A stretch of 64,000 nt of DNA, from NCBI GenBank assembly GCA_002359895.1, contig DEOB01000002.1:1-64000 (forward strand), read 5' to 3'. Source of the DNA: Stenotrophomonas sp. UBA2629 (GTDB lineage: Bacteria > Pseudomonadota > Gammaproteobacteria > Xanthomonadales > Xanthomonadaceae). The notes under the pieces were generated by a model, which was not told where the DNA came from, made no database searches, and worked only from the letters and a program-made list of their open reading frames with translations. Position 1 is the first letter of the stretch. Each line of letters opens with the position of its first letter. Of the stretch, positions 52,213 through 60,827 are shown piece by piece. Position numbers and translations under genes: made by a program.

Positions 52213-52971
52213 ATGTCTGTTCCTGCCCATATTCGTTTTGTTCTTGTCGGTACCCAGCACCCTGGAAACATCGGGGCAGCCGCCCGTGCGATGAAAACCA
52301 TGGGGCTCGCGCGGCTGGTGTTGGTTGCCCCTGAAAAGCCGCTGGACGACGTGGCGATGCGCCGTTCAGCCGGCGCCGAGGACGTGCTTGGCGATGCGCC
52401 GGTGGTGGCGACCCTGGCTGAGGCCGTGGCCGATTGCCAGCTGGTGCTGGGCTGCACGGCGCGGGCGCGTCGGGTGCAGCTTGATGAGATGTTGCCGGAA
52501 CTGGCCGGCCAGCGCGCGGTTGCCAAAGCAGGTGAAGGTGCCGAGGTGGCATTCGTGTTTGGCCGCGAACGCACCGGGCTGACCAATGATGAGCTGCAAC
52601 TGTGCCATGCCGCCGTGCACATCCCATCCAACCCGGAGTTCAGCTCGCTGAACCTTGCGGCTGCTGTGCAGGTGCTGGCCTACGAGGTGCGTATGGCGCA
52701 TCTGGAAGGGCAGGTGCAGCCGGTCACGCGCGAGTTGGAAAGCGGCGATGCACCCGCCAGTCACACGCAACTGGAAGGCATGTTTGGCCAGTTCGGGCAG
52801 ACGCTTGAACAGATTGACTTCCACAAGGGCCGTGCCCCGGAATCGGCCATGCGCAAGCTTCGTCGGCTGTTCATGAAGGCCGATCTCTCCGAGCAGGAGG
52901 TGCGCCTGCTGCGCGGTATTCTGGCCGACGCGCAGCGCATGGCGCGTTTGGCCGGATCAGGCACCGGCTGA
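52213..52971 (+). CDS. trmJ: tRNA (cytidine/uridine-2'-O-)-methyltransferase TrmJ
   Basis: 252-residue SPOUT methyltransferase that 2'-O-methylates position 32 of tRNAs. It begins HIRFVLVGTQHPGNIGAAARAMKT, then FVFGRERTGLTNDEL and IPSNPEFSSLNLAAAVQVLAYE, which build the knot and SAM site. The C-terminal helical tail (about 175-250) is typical of TrmJ. ATG 52213 or a TTG at 52204. Confidence 0.96.
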   Translation: MSVPAHIRFVLVGTQHPGNIGAAARAMKTMGLARLVLVAPEKPLDDVAMRRSAGAEDVLGDAPVVATLAEAVADCQLVLGCTARARRVQLDEMLPELAGQRAVAKAGEGAEVAFVFGRERTGLTNDELQLCHAAVHIPSNPEFSSLNLAAAVQVLAYEVRMAHLEGQVQPVTRELESGDAPASHTQLEGMFGQFGQTLEQIDFHKGRAPESAMRKLRRLFMKADLSEQEVRLLRGILADAQRMARLAGSGTG

Positions 52972-53032
52972 GCCCTTCAACGCAGCGCGGGTTTTCCGGT
53001 AGGCTTGCTGGATCGTTTGGGGAGTTGCCGTT

Positions 53033-53950
53033 TTGCACGTGTTTCGATGGCTTTGGGGAGCCGTATTGGGACTGGCTGCACTACAGCCAGTAACTTGCGG
53101 AGCGGTCGAGCGGTCGGTGTTGGTGCTGGGGCGGATCAGTGATGATCCAAAGGCACACTACGATCAGCTGAAACCGTTGTTGGACTACGTGGTTCCCAGG
53201 ATGCGGGAGGTCGGGATCGTCGAAGGACGCATCCTGATGGCCAAAGATGCCCAGCAGATGGGCAGCTACCTGCGTCGTGGGCGCGTGGACTGGGTGACCG
53301 AAACCGCTGGCACGGCCATGGCCCTGCAGCAGCGGGCGGGTGCGCGGCCATTACTGTTGACCGAGCGCAGCGGCGTTGGGTCGTACGAGAGCGTTTTCTT
53401 CGTGCGCCGCGACAGCCCGGTGGGCAGTTTGGAAGACCTGAAGGGGCGTACGGTTGCGCTGCAGAGCGTATTGTCCACCAGTGCCTACCTGGTACCTGCG
53501 ATGGAGCTGCTTGCGCACGGCGTGAAGCCGGAAATCCTGCTGACCCCCAGCGATGCGCCTGCGGCCGACACGGTGGGCTACGTGTTTGCACGCACCGAGC
53601 TGAACATCTCCACCTATGTGCACAAGCGGGTGGTCGATGCCGGCGTGATCAGCAGCCTGGATTGGATGGACGACCGCAGCATGCCGCCGGCCTTCCGCAG
53701 CGACATGCGGGTGATCTTCCGCAGCGAGCCCATGCCGCGCGCGCTGGAAATGGTGCGTGGTGATCTGGACCCGGTGGTGAGGGCCCGTCTGGAGCAGGTT
53801 CTGCTGGAGGCCAGTCGCGATCCCGTGGCTGGCCCGGCATTGACCAAATTCTTCGGTACCACCGGCTTTCACCCTGTGGACGCAGCAAGCCAGCGGGTGC
53901 TGGAGCGCCTGCGCAATGGACTGGTCCGCATCCGTCTGGAGGTGGAATGA
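53033..53950 (+). CDS. Periplasmic PhnD-like substrate-binding protein
   Basis: 305 residues with a signal peptide (cleavage near TCGAVE). The PhnD/phosphonate-type binding fold is visible: LVLGRISDDPKAHYDQLKPLLDYV, GRVDWVTETAGTAMAL, FFVRRDSPVGSLEDLKGRTVALQ and a YVFARTELNISTYVHKRVVDAG helix. It starts at TTG 53033, 8 nt after GGGGAG (53019-53024); GTG 53039 is worse placed. No ABC permease or ATPase accompanies it. It overlaps the GGDEF-EAL gene by 4 nt, so a role as sensory input to that protein is more likely than transport. Confidence 0.85.
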   Translation: MHVFRWLWGAVLGLAALQPVTCGAVERSVLVLGRISDDPKAHYDQLKPLLDYVVPRMREVGIVEGRILMAKDAQQMGSYLRRGRVDWVTETAGTAMALQQRAGARPLLLTERSGVGSYESVFFVRRDSPVGSLEDLKGRTVALQSVLSTSAYLVPAMELLAHGVKPEILLTPSDAPAADTVGYVFARTELNISTYVHKRVVDAGVISSLDWMDDRSMPPAFRSDMRVIFRSEPMPRALEMVRGDLDPVVRARLEQVLLEASRDPVAGPALTKFFGTTGFHPVDAASQRVLERLRNGLVRIRLEVE

Positions 53951-56103
53951 AACGATTGCGTTTTGGTCTGCAGGCGCGCTTTCTGCTTGCCTCCGGTGCG
54001 GCTTTGCTGGTGGTGACCGTCATCGTCGCGCTGATGCTCGCCCGGCAGGCGGCGGTGCAGCAGGAGGTGTTGCGCAACAGTGTCGAGGTGGTCAGCCAGG
54101 TGCTCGATCAGGGCATCAAGGAGCGGGGTACCGCATTGGCGCAGGGGTTGGCCGACAGCCTGGTCAACCCGCTGTACTACGAAGATCTTGCCGCCATCGG
54201 CGTGCTGGTGCGCAACACCACCGCGCAGGAGGCGGTGAGCTATGTGCTGGTGCACGACGCGGACGGGCACTTGATCCACGACGGCTCCATTGATGTGGCC
54301 GGTTATGGCCAGCCGATGCGCGACCCGCTGGCCGATGCGGCGGTTGCCTCGCAGAAGCAGCTGCTGCAGCAGTCGCCTTCGGTACTGGAAATCGACCTGC
54401 CCATTCGTATCGGCGACCAGCGCCTCGGCGGGCTGCGGGTGGGGATGGGCCTGGCGCCCATCCAGGCACAGGAGGCAGCGGCCATGCGCACGCTCTCGCA
54501 GCGCTTGGACGAAACCCGGCGCCGGCAATGGCTGTGGCTGACCACGTTGATGGTCGCCTTGGTGGTTTTTGCCTTCACCACCGCGCTTTACATACAGCGG
54601 ACGATGGTGCGACCGATCCGCTGGTTGAGCAGTGCGGCCCAGCGCATTGAGCGCGGTGATTATCAGATCGAGGCGCAATCCAGCCGCCGTGGCGATGAGA
54701 TCAGTGAGCTGCTGCGCACCTTCAACCAGATGAGCCAGAGCATCGCCAAGCACGACCGCGAAGTCCGGCAGATGGCCTATACCGATGCCCTGACCGGGCT
54801 GACCAATCGCTTGGCATTCCGTGAAACGCTGGACGTGCGCTTGAAGGAGGCGCGTCTGGAAGGCCAGTCGCTGGCACTGCTGTTCATCGATATCGACGAA
54901 TTCAAACGGGTCAACGACACGCTCGGCCACGAGGCCGGTGACGATGCCCTGCTGCAGTTTGCACAGCGCATCACCACGTGCGTGGAGCAGGCCGGCGGTA
55001 GCGGCGCGTTGCTGTCGCGTTTTGGTGGGGATGAGTTCGTCATTCTGGTCGGCGATGGTGAGCGCCATGCCGCCGAAGTGGCTTCGCAGCTGGCCGAGCG
55101 CCTGGTGGTGGAGCTGGGGCAGCCGCTGCAGGTGCAGCAGCGCGAGATTTTCCTGGGCAGCTCGATCGGCATCACCTTGTTCCCGGAGGATGCCAACGGC
55201 GCCACGGCACTGCTGAAGAATGGCGACATCGCCATGTATCAGGCCAAGTTGGCCGGCAAAAACTGCTTCCGTTATTACAACCGGGCCATGGATCACGCGG
55301 TGGAGCGGCGCCTGTACCTGGAGCAGGAGCTGCGCGGCGCGTGGGAGCGGGGCGAGCTGCGGCTTGTCTATCAGCCCATCTTCCGCACGCGCGATCACAT
55401 GCTGGTGGGCGCTGAAGTTCTGCTGCGCTGGAACCACCCAACGCTTGGCTCGATTCCGCCGTCGGTGTTCATTGATGTGGCCGAGCAGAGCGGGTTGATC
55501 CAGATGCTGGGCCCCAAAGTGCTGCGGGTGGCCTGCGAGCAGGCTACCCAGTGGCCGCGCAATGCGGTGGGCGAGGAGGTGTTCATCTCCGTCAATGTCT
55601 CGCCGCGTCAGCTGCGCAATGGCGACCTGATAGGCGAGGTGGAAAGCAGCCTGTATGCCTCGGGGCTGGCGGCCTCGCGGTTGCATCTGGAGCTGACGGA
55701 AACGGCGGTCATCGGCGACGAGATTCTCGCGGTGACGTTGCTGGAGAAGCTGCACCGCGCCGGTGTGCGGGTGTGGCTGGATGATTTCGGCACGGGTTTC
55801 TCCGGGCTGAGCCATCTGCGCCAGGTGCCGGTGGATGGGGTCAAGATTGACCGCAGCTTCGTGGCCGACATGGAGCGCGATCCCGACGACCTGGCGCTGA
55901 CCACGGCCATCATCGCCATGGCGCATGCGCTGGGTATCACCGTGGTGGCCGAGGGCGTGGAGCAGCGGGCGCAGTTTGAGCTGCTCAGTCAGCGCGGCTG
56001 CGACCTGGTGCAGGGTTATTGGCTGGGTCGCCCCTTGGATGCCGAGGCGCTGGTGCAGTTGCTGGAGCACGACACCGCCGGGGTGCCGGGCATTTTGGCC
56101 TGA
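53947..56103 (+). CDS. Membrane GGDEF-EAL cyclic-di-GMP protein
   Basis: 718 residues: TM1 (about 11-32), periplasmic sensor domain (33-195), TM2 (about 196-216), HAMP (about 218-270), GGDEF (about 278-440) and EAL (about 455-710). The GGDEF site is intact (RFGGDEF, 360-364) with no RxxD inhibitory site. The EAL motif is EVL (490-492), keeping the metal-binding Glu; further phosphodiesterase residues are present in LELTETA, LDDFGTGFSGL, VKIDRSF, AEGVEQ and QGYWLGRPL. Either activity may remain, or one may regulate the other. It starts in an ATGA overlap with the binding-protein gene, so the two are made together. Confidence 0.92.
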   Translation: MKRLRFGLQARFLLASGAALLVVTVIVALMLARQAAVQQEVLRNSVEVVSQVLDQGIKERGTALAQGLADSLVNPLYYEDLAAIGVLVRNTTAQEAVSYVLVHDADGHLIHDGSIDVAGYGQPMRDPLADAAVASQKQLLQQSPSVLEIDLPIRIGDQRLGGLRVGMGLAPIQAQEAAAMRTLSQRLDETRRRQWLWLTTLMVALVVFAFTTALYIQRTMVRPIRWLSSAAQRIERGDYQIEAQSSRRGDEISELLRTFNQMSQSIAKHDREVRQMAYTDALTGLTNRLAFRETLDVRLKEARLEGQSLALLFIDIDEFKRVNDTLGHEAGDDALLQFAQRITTCVEQAGGSGALLSRFGGDEFVILVGDGERHAAEVASQLAERLVVELGQPLQVQQREIFLGSSIGITLFPEDANGATALLKNGDIAMYQAKLAGKNCFRYYNRAMDHAVERRLYLEQELRGAWERGELRLVYQPIFRTRDHMLVGAEVLLRWNHPTLGSIPPSVFIDVAEQSGLIQMLGPKVLRVACEQATQWPRNAVGEEVFISVNVSPRQLRNGDLIGEVESSLYASGLAASRLHLELTETAVIGDEILAVTLLEKLHRAGVRVWLDDFGTGFSGLSHLRQVPVDGVKIDRSFVADMERDPDDLALTTAIIAMAHALGITVVAEGVEQRAQFELLSQRGCDLVQGYWLGRPLDAEALVQLLEHDTAGVPGILA

Positions 56104-56118
56104 TGCAAGGCGCCTGAC

Positions 56119-57177
56119 TCAGGCGCCGGCCAGTTCGTACCCCGGCCCCTGCATGGGCCGCTTGCTGGTGTCACCGGCAATCTCGCGCACCAGCTTGGGC
56201 ACGAGGTAGCCGGAGAGTTGGGCCATCAAGCCCGCGTGCAGTGACAAGGCCTGTTCGTCGCTGACCTGGAAATGCGCTACGCCCTGCACCTGGTCCAGTT
56301 GATGCAGGTAATAAGGGAGTACACCGGCGGCAAAGCTGCGCTCGCTCAGTGCGGCCAAGGTCGCAAGGTCGTCATTGACCCCGCGCAGCAGCACCGCCTG
56401 GTTGAGCAGCTGCGCACCGGTACCGCGCAACAGCGCCAGCGCCGCATCGACGTTGGCATCAAACTCGTTGGCGTGATTGGCGTGGATCACGAATGCCACC
56501 GGCCAGGGCAGGGTGCCCAGCCAATGCAGCAGTTCGGCATCCACCCGCTCCGGCAGCACGACCGGCAGGCGGCTGTGAATGCGCAGGCGCTTGATGTGGC
56601 CGATGCCGGCCAGGGCGTCGGTCAGCTCGGCCAGCTTGGAGGTGGTCAGCGACAGCGGGTCGCCACCGCTGAGGATCACCTCGTCAATGCTCGGGTCGCT
56701 CGCAATGGCGGCAACAGCTTCCTGCCAGCCGCCCTTGGCAGCGTTCTCTTCGGCGTAATCAAAATGCCGGCGGAAGCAGTAACGGCAATGGATGGCACAA
56801 CTGCCGGTCGCCACCAGCAGCGCGCGGCCCTGGTACTTCTGGATGACGCCGGTGGCTTTTTTGGCCTGAGTGTCGCCGACCGCGTCGAAGCTGAACCCGG
56901 CAACCACCTGCATCTCGTGGTTGATGGGTAATACCTGCCGCAACAGTGGATCGGCCGGATCGCCATGACGCATGCGCGCCACGAAGCTGCGCGGTACCCG
57001 CAGCGGGAACTGGGCCAGTGCTTCGGCCGAAACGCCCATGTCTTCGGCTGCCAGCCCCAGCTCGGCCAGCAGTTGCGACGGTTCACGGATGGCTTGGCGC
57101 CAGTGTGCCTGCCAGCGGCTGGCGGGCAGGGTCGAAACGGCTTTTTGTGGAGCGTGGGCGGGGGCTGCGGTTATCAT
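56119..57177 (-). CDS. epmB: EF-P beta-lysylation protein EpmB (lysine 2,3-aminomutase family)
   Basis: 352-residue radical SAM and PLP enzyme that makes (R)-beta-lysine for EF-P modification. The cluster motif CAIHCRYC has Cys127, Cys131 and Cys134. Further motifs are SGGDPLSL and HSRLPVVLPERV, and the shorter length separates EpmB from catabolic aminomutases. It is divergent from efp, its pathway target, with 100 nt between. EpmA is not in the window. Confidence 0.94.
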   Translation of the reverse strand: MITAAPAHAPQKAVSTLPASRWQAHWRQAIREPSQLLAELGLAAEDMGVSAEALAQFPLRVPRSFVARMRHGDPADPLLRQVLPINHEMQVVAGFSFDAVGDTQAKKATGVIQKYQGRALLVATGSCAIHCRYCFRRHFDYAEENAAKGGWQEAVAAIASDPSIDEVILSGGDPLSLTTSKLAELTDALAGIGHIKRLRIHSRLPVVLPERVDAELLHWLGTLPWPVAFVIHANHANEFDANVDAALALLRGTGAQLLNQAVLLRGVNDDLATLAALSERSFAAGVLPYYLHQLDQVQGVAHFQVSDEQALSLHAGLMAQLSGYLVPKLVREIAGDTSKRPMQGPGYELAGA

Positions 57178-57277
57178 TGGCGGTCAGAAAAACAGTTGCC
57201 CCGCCTGATGGCGGGCGTTCCATTCTAATCCGGCCGGTCGCAACACGCGCCGGTTTTGCCACCTCAGGAGCTTCAGC

Positions 57278-57844
57278 ATGGCCAGTTACGGCATGAACGA
57301 CGTCAAGAACGGGATGAAAATCCTGGTCAACAACCAACCGGCTGTCATCATCGACACCGAGTACGTCAAGCCGGGCAAGGGCCAGGCCTTCACCCGCGTC
57401 AAGTACCGCCTGATCAAGGACGGCCGTACGCAGGAAGCAACCATGAAGTCGACCGACACCATGGAAGCAGCCGACGTCGTCGATACCGACATGAACTTCA
57501 TGTACAGCGACGGCGAGTACTGGCACTTCATGGACCCGGAATCCTTTGAGCAGGTGCAGGCCGACAAGGCCGGCATGAACGGCGCCGAGAAGTGGCTCAA
57601 GGGCGAAGAGTCCTGCGTGGTCACCCTGTGGAACGGTGCGCCGATCGACGTCACCCCGCCGAACTTCGTTGAACTGAAGATCACCGAGACCGACCCGGGC
57701 GTGCGCGGCGATACCTCCGGCGGTGGCGGCAAGCCGGCCACCCTGGAAACCGGCGCTGTGGTCCGCGTGCCGCTGTTCGTCAACCAGGATGAAATCATCC
57801 GTGTTGACACGCGTTCGGGTGAATACTCCGCTCGCGTGAAGTAA
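57278..57844 (+). CDS. efp: Elongation factor P
   Basis: Relieves ribosome stalling at polyproline. 188 residues, KOW-like N-domain and two OB domains. The modification site is Lys34 in KPGKGQAF. The final ETDPGVRGDTSGGGGKPATL segment is the EF-P signature. AGGAG at about 57264-57268 sets the start at 57278. The 100-nt divergent gap to epmB has a TCTAAT hexamer (57224-57229) that could be a -10 box. Confidence 0.98.
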   Translation: MASYGMNDVKNGMKILVNNQPAVIIDTEYVKPGKGQAFTRVKYRLIKDGRTQEATMKSTDTMEAADVVDTDMNFMYSDGEYWHFMDPESFEQVQADKAGMNGAEKWLKGEESCVVTLWNGAPIDVTPPNFVELKITETDPGVRGDTSGGGGKPATLETGAVVRVPLFVNQDEIIRVDTRSGEYSARVK

Positions 57845-57865
57845 TCCGGCGCAGCTGGATTATCA

Positions 57866-57890
57866 GTAGGGCCGAGCCCATGCTCGGCTT
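57866..57890 (+). repeat. GTAG-headed palindrome of SMAG type after efp
   Basis: GTAG (57866-57869) is followed by the hairpin GCCGAGC (57871-57877) / GCTCGGC (57882-57888) with loop CCAT and then TT. SMAG elements of Stenotrophomonas maltophilia are short palindromes headed by GTAG, and this one fits. It sits 21 nt after the efp stop and could work as its terminator. A weaker pair TAATCC/GGATTA (57842-57862) precedes it. Confidence 0.65.
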
Positions 57891-58009
57891 TCCGGGCGCA
57901 GCCTGGAATCCGTTGCCAGCGCCCAAGGCGCTGGAACGGACAGCAGCCGGGCAGGGCCCGGCGCTAGCGCCTGCCGCCAGGCGCGTTCCCCCCAAGCCAG
58001 TGAGCCCGC

Positions 58010-59353
58010 ATGAGCGATAGCACGCACCTCCCCCAACCCTGCGACCTCCTGATCGAAGCCGGTTATGTAGTTCCGGTCGAGCCGCATGCGGTGGTACTGG
58101 AAGACCACGCCGTGGCCGTGACCGATGGTCAGATTGTGGCAGTGCTGCCGCGCGCTGAAGCGCGGGCGCGATTTGCCGCCAAGCAGGTGGTGTCGCGCCC
58201 GGAAGCGGCGCTGATCCCCGGTTTGGTCAACGCCCACACACACAACCCGATGACGCTGCTGCGCGGTGTCGCTGACGACCTGCCGTTGATGACCTGGCTG
58301 CGCGAGCACATCTGGCCGGTGGAAGCGGCGGTGATCGGCCCGGAGTTCGTCACCGATGGCACCACCTTGGCCATCGCCGAGATGCTGCGTGGCGGCACCA
58401 CCTGCGCCAACGAAAACTATTTCTTCGCCGACGTGCAGGCCGCTGTTTACAAGCAGCATGGTTTCCGCGCGTTGGTGGGCTCGGTCATCATCGATTTCCC
58501 CAGTGCCTGGGCCAAGAGTGATGACGAATACTTTGCCCGTGCCACCGAGCTGCACGACCAATGGCGTGGTGATCCGCTGATCGGTGTCGCGTTCGCACCG
58601 CATGCACCGTATACGGTGAGCGATGCCAATTTCGAGCGGGTGCGGATGCTGTCCGACCAGCTCGACATCCCGGTGCATCTGCACACGCACGAAACCGCGC
58701 AGGAAATCACCGACTCCATCGCACTGCACGGGCAACGCCCGCTGGCGCGTCTGGACCGGCTGGGCCTGGTCAATGACCGCCTGATCGCGGTGCACATGAC
58801 CCAGCTCACCGAGGCGGAAATCCACCTGTGCGCCGAGCGCGGCGTGAGCGTGGTGCATTGCCCGGAATCGAACCTGAAGCTGGCCTCGGGCTTCTGCCCG
58901 GCCTGCGCGCTGGTGCGTGCTGGCGTCAATCTGGCCATCGGCACCGACGGCTGTGCCAGCAACAACGACCTGGACATGTTCAGCGAAAACCGCACTGCGG
59001 CCATCCTGGCCAAGGCCGTGGCCAACGACGCCACTGCGCTGGATGCTGCCACCACGCTGCGCGCGGCTACGTTGGGCGGCGCACGCGCGCTGGGCTTCGG
59101 CGACCGCATCGGCTCCATCGAAGTGGGCAAGCGCGCCGATCTGGCCTGCGTGGATCTGTCCGCACTGGAAACCCAGCCGCTGCACCATGTGCTGTCACAG
59201 TTGGTCTATGCCGCTGGCCGCCACCAGGTGAGCGATGTGTGGATTGACGGCAAGCCCAAGCTGGTACAGCGCGAGCTGGTCGGCATGGACGTGGCCGCGA
59301 TCACCGCCAACGCACGCCAGTGGCGCGACCGTATCCGCAACATCCGCGCCTGA
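58010..59353 (+). CDS. mtaD: Amidohydrolase, S-adenosylhomocysteine / 5'-methylthioadenosine deaminase type
   Basis: 447 residues of the TRZ/ATZ branch of metal amidohydrolases. Metal ligands His76 and His78 in NAHTHNP, a further His in HLHTHE, and Asp in GTDGCASNNDLDMFSE; ENYFF and SAW segments resemble MtaD. It probably deaminates SAH or MTA in methionine-cycle recycling. 44 nt ahead of ubiG, whose reaction releases SAH, so the pairing makes sense. Confidence 0.88.
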   Translation: MSDSTHLPQPCDLLIEAGYVVPVEPHAVVLEDHAVAVTDGQIVAVLPRAEARARFAAKQVVSRPEAALIPGLVNAHTHNPMTLLRGVADDLPLMTWLREHIWPVEAAVIGPEFVTDGTTLAIAEMLRGGTTCANENYFFADVQAAVYKQHGFRALVGSVIIDFPSAWAKSDDEYFARATELHDQWRGDPLIGVAFAPHAPYTVSDANFERVRMLSDQLDIPVHLHTHETAQEITDSIALHGQRPLARLDRLGLVNDRLIAVHMTQLTEAEIHLCAERGVSVVHCPESNLKLASGFCPACALVRAGVNLAIGTDGCASNNDLDMFSENRTAAILAKAVANDATALDAATTLRAATLGGARALGFGDRIGSIEVGKRADLACVDLSALETQPLHHVLSQLVYAAGRHQVSDVWIDGKPKLVQRELVGMDVAAITANARQWRDRIRNIRA

Positions 59354-59396
59354 GGGCGCAGCCGGGCCGCGCAGGCGGCCCCAAGAGGAAATCCAG

Positions 59397-60119
59397 ATGA
59401 GTGCAACTTCCACCTCCACCAATTTCGATCAGGCCGAACTGGACAAGTTCGCTGCATTGGCCAACCGCTGGTGGGACGCTGATGGCCCGCAGAAGCCGTT
59501 GCACGCGCTCAACCCGGTGCGTCTGCAGTACGTGGCCGACCGCGCCCCACTGCGCGGCGCCAAGGTGCTGGACATCGGTTGCGGTGGTGGCCTGCTGAGC
59601 GAGGCGCTGGCCAAGGAAGGGGCGCAGGTGACGGCCATTGATCTGGCGCCGGAGCTGGTCAAGGTGGCGCGTCTGCACGGTTTGGAATCGGGCGTGCAGG
59701 TGGACTACCGCGTGCAGGCTGCCGAAGACCTGGCCGCAGAGCAGCCGGGCGCCTTTGATGTGGTGACCTGCATGGAAATGCTGGAGCACGTGCCGGACCC
59801 GGGCGCGATCATCGTCGCCTGCCAGCGCCTGCTGCGCCCGGGTGGCAAGCTGTTTCTGTCCACCATCAACCGTACCCCGGCCGCATTTGCGGTGGCGGTG
59901 ATTGGCGCTGAGTACATCGCGCGACTGCTGCCCAAGGGCACGCATCACTATCAGGAATTCATCAAGCCGGCCGAGTTGGGTGCATGGCTGCGTGAGGCTG
60001 AGCTGCAGTTGCAGGACGTCAGTGGCATGGCCTACGAGCCGTGGCGCAACCGTGCCCGCCTGAGCAGCCACACCGGCATCAACTACCTGGCTTACGCCGT
60101 CAAACCGGACCAGGCATGA
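59397..60119 (+). CDS. ubiG: Ubiquinone biosynthesis O-methyltransferase UbiG
   Basis: Performs both O-methylations of ubiquinone synthesis with SAM. 240 residues, starting with the UbiG hallmark FAALANRWWDADGPQKPLHA, SAM motif VLDIGCGGGLLSE (57-69), CMEMLEHVPDP, and C-terminal GINYLAYAV. AAGAGGAA precedes ATG 59397. Overlaps the next gene by 4 nt. Confidence 0.97.
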   Translation: MSATSTSTNFDQAELDKFAALANRWWDADGPQKPLHALNPVRLQYVADRAPLRGAKVLDIGCGGGLLSEALAKEGAQVTAIDLAPELVKVARLHGLESGVQVDYRVQAAEDLAAEQPGAFDVVTCMEMLEHVPDPGAIIVACQRLLRPGGKLFLSTINRTPAAFAVAVIGAEYIARLLPKGTHHYQEFIKPAELGAWLREAELQLQDVSGMAYEPWRNRARLSSHTGINYLAYAVKPDQA

Positions 60120-60805
60120 CCACCGCGTCGTTCCCGGCGGCGGCGCTGTTCGACCTGGACGGCACGCTGCTGGACAGCGCGCCGGACTTCATCGCCACCG
60201 CCAACCGCATGCGCGAAGCGCGCGGCATGACGGTGTTGCCGCTGGAACAGTTGCGGCCGGTGGTGTCCAAGGGCGCGCGGGCAATGCTGGCGGTTGCGTT
60301 CCCGCAGATGGCCGAAAGCGAACGTCACGCGCTAGTGCCGGAGTTTTTGGACGTCTACGAATCGCTTATCGGCCAGCATGCGCGGTTGTTCGACGGTATC
60401 GAAACGATGCTGCGGACGCTGGAACAGGCCGGCACCGTCTGGGGCATCGTCACCAACAAGCCCGAGTACCTGGCGCGGCTGATTCTGCCGCAGCTGGGCT
60501 GGGAGCAGCGCTGCGCGGTGCTGATCGGCGGCGACACGCTGCCCGAGCGCAAGCCGCATCCGTTGCCGCTGGAAGTGGCCGCGCAGCGCATCAACCTCGC
60601 GCCCGGTGCCTGCGTTTATGTGGGCGATGACGAGCGCGACATCCTGGCCGCGCGCGCGGCTGGCATGCCGTCCATAGCGGTGCTGTGGGGCTATCGCCTG
60701 GACAACGACGACCCGCTGGCCTGGCAGGCTGACCAGGTATGCGAGCAGCCACAGCAACTCTGGCAGGCGGCGGCATGGCCGTCTGTCAAACGGGCTTCGG
60801 CCTGA
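60116..60805 (+). CDS. HAD phosphatase, MupP / phosphoglycolate phosphatase type
   Basis: 229-residue HAD hydrolase: motif I FDLDGTLLDSAPDF (Asp13, Asp15), motif II IVTNKP, motif III KPHPLPL, motif IV YVGDDERDILAA. Often annotated Gph, but the ubiG-adjacent paralogue in Pseudomonas is MupP, the N-acetylmuramic acid 6-phosphate phosphatase of cell-wall recycling, and LFDGIETML with WGIVTNKPEYLA resembles it. The ATG is in a 4-nt overlap with ubiG, the same arrangement. Confidence 0.88.
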   Translation: MTTASFPAAALFDLDGTLLDSAPDFIATANRMREARGMTVLPLEQLRPVVSKGARAMLAVAFPQMAESERHALVPEFLDVYESLIGQHARLFDGIETMLRTLEQAGTVWGIVTNKPEYLARLILPQLGWEQRCAVLIGGDTLPERKPHPLPLEVAAQRINLAPGACVYVGDDERDILAARAAGMPSIAVLWGYRLDNDDPLAWQADQVCEQPQQLWQAAAWPSVKRASA

Positions 60806-60827
60806 TCCATCGAACAGAGGTAATGAC

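Noticed and set aside
57181..57277. sigma70 promoter with TTGCCC (57196) and TCTAAT (57224)
   Set aside because: The -10-like hexamer is good but the spacing of 22 nt to the -35-like hexamer is too long for a confident promoter call.
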